Assembly: GCA_900555795.1 (NCBI GenBank) | Contig: USMP01000026.1 | Span: forward strand, 1-9,394 | Length of the DNA stretch: 9,394 nt | Source of the DNA: an uncultured Eubacteriales bacterium | GTDB lineage: Bacteria; Bacillota; Clostridia; Oscillospirales; Oscillospiraceae | Reading direction: 5' to 3' | In this document: one piece after another, positions 6,071-9,394 of the stretch | Layout of the letters: each line of letters starts with the position of its first letter | Position numbering within the stretch: position 1 is the stretch's first letter | Position numbers and translations under genes: made by a program | The notes under the pieces: model-generated | The model's database searches: none | What the model was told of the DNA's origin: nothing | Seen by the model: the letters and a program-made list of their open reading frames with translations, nothing else

Positions 6071-6095
6071 GGTACCGTTATCGTGTAAAATTGCG

Positions 6096-6342
6096 TGGAT
6101 AAGGACGAGTACCCCGGCAGGGCCTGCGCAGAGAGCCGCCCACTTTGGTGGAAGGGCGGATAGGCGGGCCGGGTGAAGATCCCCTTGGAGCAGGCGGCTG
6201 AGCGGCGTTTCGCCCCGTAAGCCGGCCCGGGTGTGACCGTTATATCACAGATCTTGAGGGGCCGGCGTCCGCCGGCAAGAAGAGTGGTACCGCAGAGGCC
6301 GTCCGCCTTTGTCTCTTTGGAGGCAAAGGCGGTTTTGTTTTT
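6096..6342 (+). promoter_or_regulatory. isoleucine-specific T-box riboswitch
   Basis: The leader senses uncharged tRNA-Ile and allows ileS transcription when charging is low. Canonical elements appear in order: GATAAGGACGAGTA opening Stem I (6099-6112), the AGAGAG / GGTGGAAG distal elements (6130-6155), and a specifier loop TGAAGATCCCC, in which AUC at 6179-6181 is an isoleucine codon. A CCGTTATA segment follows at 6237-6244, then the T-box core AGTGGTACCGC (6283-6293), whose UGGU (6285-6288) pairs with the tRNA acceptor end. The terminator is 6303-6315 paired with 6320-6332 (13 bp, one G-U), then TTTTGTTTTT. The next gene is ileS, which agrees with the specifier codon. Confidence 0.95.
6303..6342 (+). 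terminator. T-box intrinsic terminator
   Basis: The stem CCGCCTTTG / CAAAGGCGG extends inward to 13 bp with a TTTG loop and ends in TTTTGTTTTT. It is the off-state of the riboswitch. The alternative antiterminator uses the T-box core and the bases just before and within the left arm. Confidence 0.9.
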
Positions 6343-6546
6343 GGCGGGGTACTTTTTTCGGCGAGATGATGGGGCGTTCCGCGCCCCGGCGGATTGCTTT
6401 TCTTGGTTGCGGGGAGGTTCCGCGCCCCTTCAAAAAGAAAACAGCAACCCGCCGGGGCTTTGGCAGCCCCCGCCATTGACCGCAGAAAACACCCCCCGCG
6501 CAGAGGCGGGGCGGGACAATATTCCATTTTCAGGAGGATTACCACC
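6343..6546 (+). repeat. structured, repeat-like spacer between T-box and ileS
   Basis: About 200 bases separate the riboswitch terminator from ileS and contain no gene. A long imperfect inverted repeat joins 6383-6404 with 6435-6458. Small GC-rich hairpins flank it: GGGGCG/CGCCCC at 6371-6387, GGGGCT/AGCCCC at 6454-6470 and CCCCGC/GCGGGG at 6494-6511. The 12-mer GTTCCGCGCCCC occurs twice (6376-6387 and 6417-6428). The ileS ribosome binding site closes the stretch. The nested symmetry suggests a dispersed palindromic repeat that inserted into the leader, but copy number cannot be judged from one window. Confidence 0.5.
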
Positions 6547-9312
6547 ATGGACTACAACAAGACCATCAATCTCCCCAAGACCGAGTTCCCCATGCGGGCC
6601 GGCCTGCCCGCCCGGGAGCCGGGTATGCTGGAAAGCTGGGAGGGGATGGACCTCTACAACGAGCTGCTGAAGAAGAATGAGGGCAAGCCCCGGTTCGCCC
6701 TTCACGACGGCCCTCCCTTCTCCAACGGCAACCTGCACATGGGCCACGCCCTGAATAAGTCCATCAAGGACTTTATGGTCCGCTCCGCCGCTATGCGGGG
6801 GTACTACACCCCCTATGTCCCCGGCTGGGACAACCACGGCATGCCCATCGAGTCCGCCATCATCAAGCAGAACAAACTCAACCGCAAGGCCATGTCCGTC
6901 CCCGAGTTCCGCACCGCCTGCCACGAGTTTGCCCAGCACTATATTGACGTGCAGATGGCGGGCTTTAAGCGCCTGGGTGTTCTGGGCGACTGGGAGCACC
7001 CCTATAAGACCATGGACCCCGGCTTTGAGGCCCAGGAGGTGAAGATCTTCGGGGAGATGTTCAAGAAGGGCGTTATCTACAAGGGCCTCAAGCCCGTGTA
7101 CTGGTGCCCCAAGGACGAGACGGCTCTGGCCGAGGCGGAGATCGAGTATCAGGACGACCCCTGCACCACCGTGTATGTAAAGTTCCCCCTGGAGGACGAT
7201 CTGGGCAAGCTGGGGGACGTTGACCACAGCAGGCTTTACTTTCTCATCTGGACCACCACCATCTGGACCCTGCCGGGGAACCTGGCCATCGCTCTCCACC
7301 CCCGGGACAGCTACGCCCTGGTGAGGGCGGAAAACGGGGAGACCTATATTCTGGCGGAGGCCCTGGTGGAGAAGGTCATGGGGGTTGGCGGCGTGAAAAA
7401 CTACGAGATCGTGGACACCTATCCCGGCGCTTTCTTTGAGAATATGCTGGCCAGGCATCCCTTCCTGGACAAGACAAGCCGCCTGGTGAACGCCGAGTAC
7501 GTCACCATGGACTCCGGCACCGGCTGCGTCCACACCGCCCCCGGCTTCGGCGCCGACGACTACCAGACCTGCCGCCGCTACGGCATGGAGATGGTGGTGC
7601 CTGTGGACGATCAGGGCCGCCACACCGACTACGCCGGCAAGTATGCCGGCATGACCACCGACGAGAGCAATCCCGTGATCCTGGCGGATATGAGAGAGAG
7701 CGGCGCCCTCTTCGCCAGTGAGGACATTGTCCACTCCTACCCCCACTGCTGGCGCTGCAAGCACCCCATCATCTTCCGGGCTACCCCCCAGTGGTTCTGC
7801 TCCGTGGACGCCTTTAAGGACGCCGCCGTGGCCGCCTGTGACGATGTGCGCTGGATCCCCGCCTGGGGCAAGGACCGGATGATCTCCATGATCCGGGAGC
7901 GCTCCGACTGGTGTATCTCCCGCCAGCGGCGCTGGGGCCTGCCCATCCCCGTTTTCTACTGCGCGGACTGCGGCAAGCCGGTGTGCGACGACGCCACCAT
8001 TGAGGCCGTCAGCAGCCTCTTTGCCCACCAGGGCTCCAACGCCTGGTATGAGAAGAGCGCGGAGGAGATTCTGCCCCAGGGCTACAAGTGCCCCCACTGC
8101 GGCGGCGTCCACTTCACCAAGGAGGAGGACACCCTGGACGGCTGGTTTGACTCCGGCTCCACCCACTTCGCCTCCATGCAGAGGGACCAGGGCTTCTGGC
8201 CCGCCGACGTCTACATGGAGGGGCTGGATCAGTACCGGGGCTGGTTCCAGTCCAGCCTGCTGACCGCCGTGGGAGCCATGGGGGCGGGGGCGCCCTTCCG
8301 GCAGTGCGTCACCCACGGCTGGACCGTGGACGGCGAGGGGAAGGCCATGCACAAGAGTTTGGGCAACGGCGTGGATCCCGCCGACATTTTCAAGAAGTAC
8401 GGCGCAGATATGATCCGGCTGTGGGCCGGCAGCGCCGACTACCACGTGGATGTGCGCTGCTCCGACAATATTTTTAAGCAGCTGAGCCAGAGTTACCTGA
8501 AGTTCCGCAACACCGCCCGGTACTGCCTGGGGAACCTGGCGGGCTTTGACGCCGACAATCTGGCGGCCCCCGGCGACATGCTGGAACTGGACCGCTGGGC
8601 CGTCACCAAGCTGGGCACCCTCACGGAGAAGTGCCTGGCCGCCTATGACAGCTACGAGTTCCATGTGGTGAGCCACGCCATCGGCGACTTCTGCGTGGTG
8701 GAGTTGAGCAGCTTCTATCTGGATATCATCAAGGACAGGCTCTACTGCGAGGAGACGGACGGTCCCAGCCGCCGCAGCGCCCAGACCGCCCTGTACCTGA
8801 TTTTGGACACCATGACCCGCCTTTTCGCCCCCATCCTGGCCTTCACCTGTGACGAAATCTGGCAGGCCATGCCCCACCGCCAGGGGGACGACGTGCGCAA
8901 CGTGGTGCTCAACGAGATGAACGGCCCCTTCACCCACTATGCCCTGGACCAGGCCGCCATGGCCAAGTGGGACAGGATCATCGCCGTTCGCACCGCTGTC
9001 AACGGGGCCCTGGAGGCCGCCCGGGCAGAAAAAATCATCGGCAAGAGCCTGGAGGCCCGGGTGGCCCTCACCGTCCCGGCGGAGGACGCCTTTCTGGCGT
9101 CGATGGACAGCGGCGAACTGGCCGATCTGCTGATTGTATCCCAGGTGTCCGTTGCCGTGGGCGGTGCCCTGGAAGTCCAGGTGGCTCCCGCCCAGGGGGA
9201 GAAGTGTGAGCGGTGCTGGAAGGTGCTCTCCTCCGTGGGTTACGACCATGACCACCCCACCCTCTGCGCCCGCTGCGCCCGGGTGGTCAGGAGGCTGGAT
9301 ATCACCCTGTAG
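6547..9312 (+). CDS. ileS: isoleucyl-tRNA synthetase
   Basis: The 921-residue cytoplasmic enzyme charges tRNA-Ile with isoleucine and has the normal bacterial length. Class I signatures are HMGH (residues 64-67) and KAMHKS (599-604), the latter a variant of KMSKS. GWDNHGMPIE (93-102) is the usual motif after HIGH. The CP1 editing domain shows WTTTIWTLPGN (235-245) and GTGCVHTAPGFGADD (324-338) with His329 and Asp338, so proofreading of valine should be intact. Cysteine pairs in the catalytic region (CADCGKPVC, CPHCG) and a C-terminal zinc knuckle (CERC 887-890, CARC 907-910) are present. Start 6547 is chosen because AGGAGG (6532-6537) lies nine bases upstream; the frame stays open further upstream only through untranslated leader. 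Control is by the Ile T-box. Confidence 0.98.
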   Translation: MDYNKTINLPKTEFPMRAGLPAREPGMLESWEGMDLYNELLKKNEGKPRFALHDGPPFSNGNLHMGHALNKSIKDFMVRSAAMRGYYTPYVPGWDNHGMPIESAIIKQNKLNRKAMSVPEFRTACHEFAQHYIDVQMAGFKRLGVLGDWEHPYKTMDPGFEAQEVKIFGEMFKKGVIYKGLKPVYWCPKDETALAEAEIEYQDDPCTTVYVKFPLEDDLGKLGDVDHSRLYFLIWTTTIWTLPGNLAIALHPRDSYALVRAENGETYILAEALVEKVMGVGGVKNYEIVDTYPGAFFENMLARHPFLDKTSRLVNAEYVTMDSGTGCVHTAPGFGADDYQTCRRYGMEMVVPVDDQGRHTDYAGKYAGMTTDESNPVILADMRESGALFASEDIVHSYPHCWRCKHPIIFRATPQWFCSVDAFKDAAVAACDDVRWIPAWGKDRMISMIRERSDWCISRQRRWGLPIPVFYCADCGKPVCDDATIEAVSSLFAHQGSNAWYEKSAEEILPQGYKCPHCGGVHFTKEEDTLDGWFDSGSTHFASMQRDQGFWPADVYMEGLDQYRGWFQSSLLTAVGAMGAGAPFRQCVTHGWTVDGEGKAMHKSLGNGVDPADIFKKYGADMIRLWAGSADYHVDVRCSDNIFKQLSQSYLKFRNTARYCLGNLAGFDADNLAAPGDMLELDRWAVTKLGTLTEKCLAAYDSYEFHVVSHAIGDFCVVELSSFYLDIIKDRLYCEETDGPSRRSAQTALYLILDTMTRLFAPILAFTCDEIWQAMPHRQGDDVRNVVLNEMNGPFTHYALDQAAMAKWDRIIAVRTAVNGALEAARAEKIIGKSLEARVALTVPAEDAFLASMDSGELADLLIVSQVSVAVGGALEVQVAPAQGEKCERCWKVLSSVGYDHDHPTLCARCARVVRRLDITL

Positions 9313-9340
9313 CCACCGGTTCATACTGATCTCATACTTA

Positions 9341-9394
9341 AACCTGATAAAAAGCTTGAAAAGCTTTTTATAGCGCGAAGCGCGTCAGGTTTTT
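9341..9394 (+). terminator. branched three-helix terminator after ileS
   Basis: An outer stem, AACCTGA (9341-9347) with TCAGGTT (9385-9391), encloses two hairpins. The first is TAAAAAGCTT/AAGCTTTTTA at 9348-9357 and 9361-9370 with a GAA loop. The second is GCGC/GCGC at 9373-9376 and 9380-9383, also with a GAA loop. A T-run starts at the end of the outer stem and reaches the window edge, so its full length is unknown. It begins 28 bases after the ileS stop and most simply ends that transcript. Confidence 0.65.

Noticed and set aside
6394..6546. Upstream extension of ileS
   Set aside because: The frame is open only by chance through the structured spacer. AGGAGG and the family N-terminus both fix the start at 6547.
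6430..9324. A 964-codon open frame on the minus strand opposite ileS
   Set aside because: It is antisense to a fully conserved ileS. The product is Gly/Val/His-rich, as expected from reverse reading of GC-rich codons.

Overview
The window looks like a chromosomal segment of a high-GC gut-type member of the Clostridia, in the broad Oscillospiraceae/Ruminococcaceae (Flavonifractor-like) sense. The support is strong AGGAGG-type ribosome binding sites, Gram-positive lipoprotein and signal peptides, an isoleucine T-box leader in front of ileS, and GC-rich housekeeping genes. The genus is inferred, not proven.

Two compositional blocks meet near position 2340. The left block (about 1-2340) is clearly AT-richer and is read on the minus strand. 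A promoter at 2140-2168 drives a previously unlisted 35-codon basic peptide ORF (2083-1976). A rho-independent terminator overlaps that ORF's stop codon. Beyond it lie a single-pass membrane protein (1911-1423) and a secreted protein (1426-353), which overlap by four bases. Two strong hairpins follow at 254-160. None of the three products is recognised. The layout suggests a horizontally acquired cassette, possibly controlled by leader-peptide attenuation.

The right block (about 2340-9394) is GC-rich and read on the plus strand. It starts with a terminator remnant. Next comes a decayed MalY/PatB-type PLP enzyme gene (2502-2854), which keeps its promoter, ribosome binding site and terminator but has lost its centre. 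A lipoprotein alkaline phosphatase follows (3030-4616), then a coupled pair made of a 59-residue membrane protein and a YibE/F-family membrane protein (4731-6067). The ileS unit completes the block: its promoter is embedded in the end of the YibE/F gene, and an Ile-specific T-box leader (6096-6342), a structured spacer of about 200 bases, the isoleucyl-tRNA synthetase gene (6547-9312) and a branched terminator at the window edge follow in order.

The plus-strand genes are mostly independent units, not one pathway. ileS is controlled by uncharged tRNA-Ile. The phosphatase scavenges phosphate at the cell surface. The YibE/F pair has no established substrate. The points most worth a second look are the basic peptide with its overlapping terminator, the unknown secreted/membrane pair, the repeat-like insert between T-box and ileS, and the three-helix terminator at the right end.
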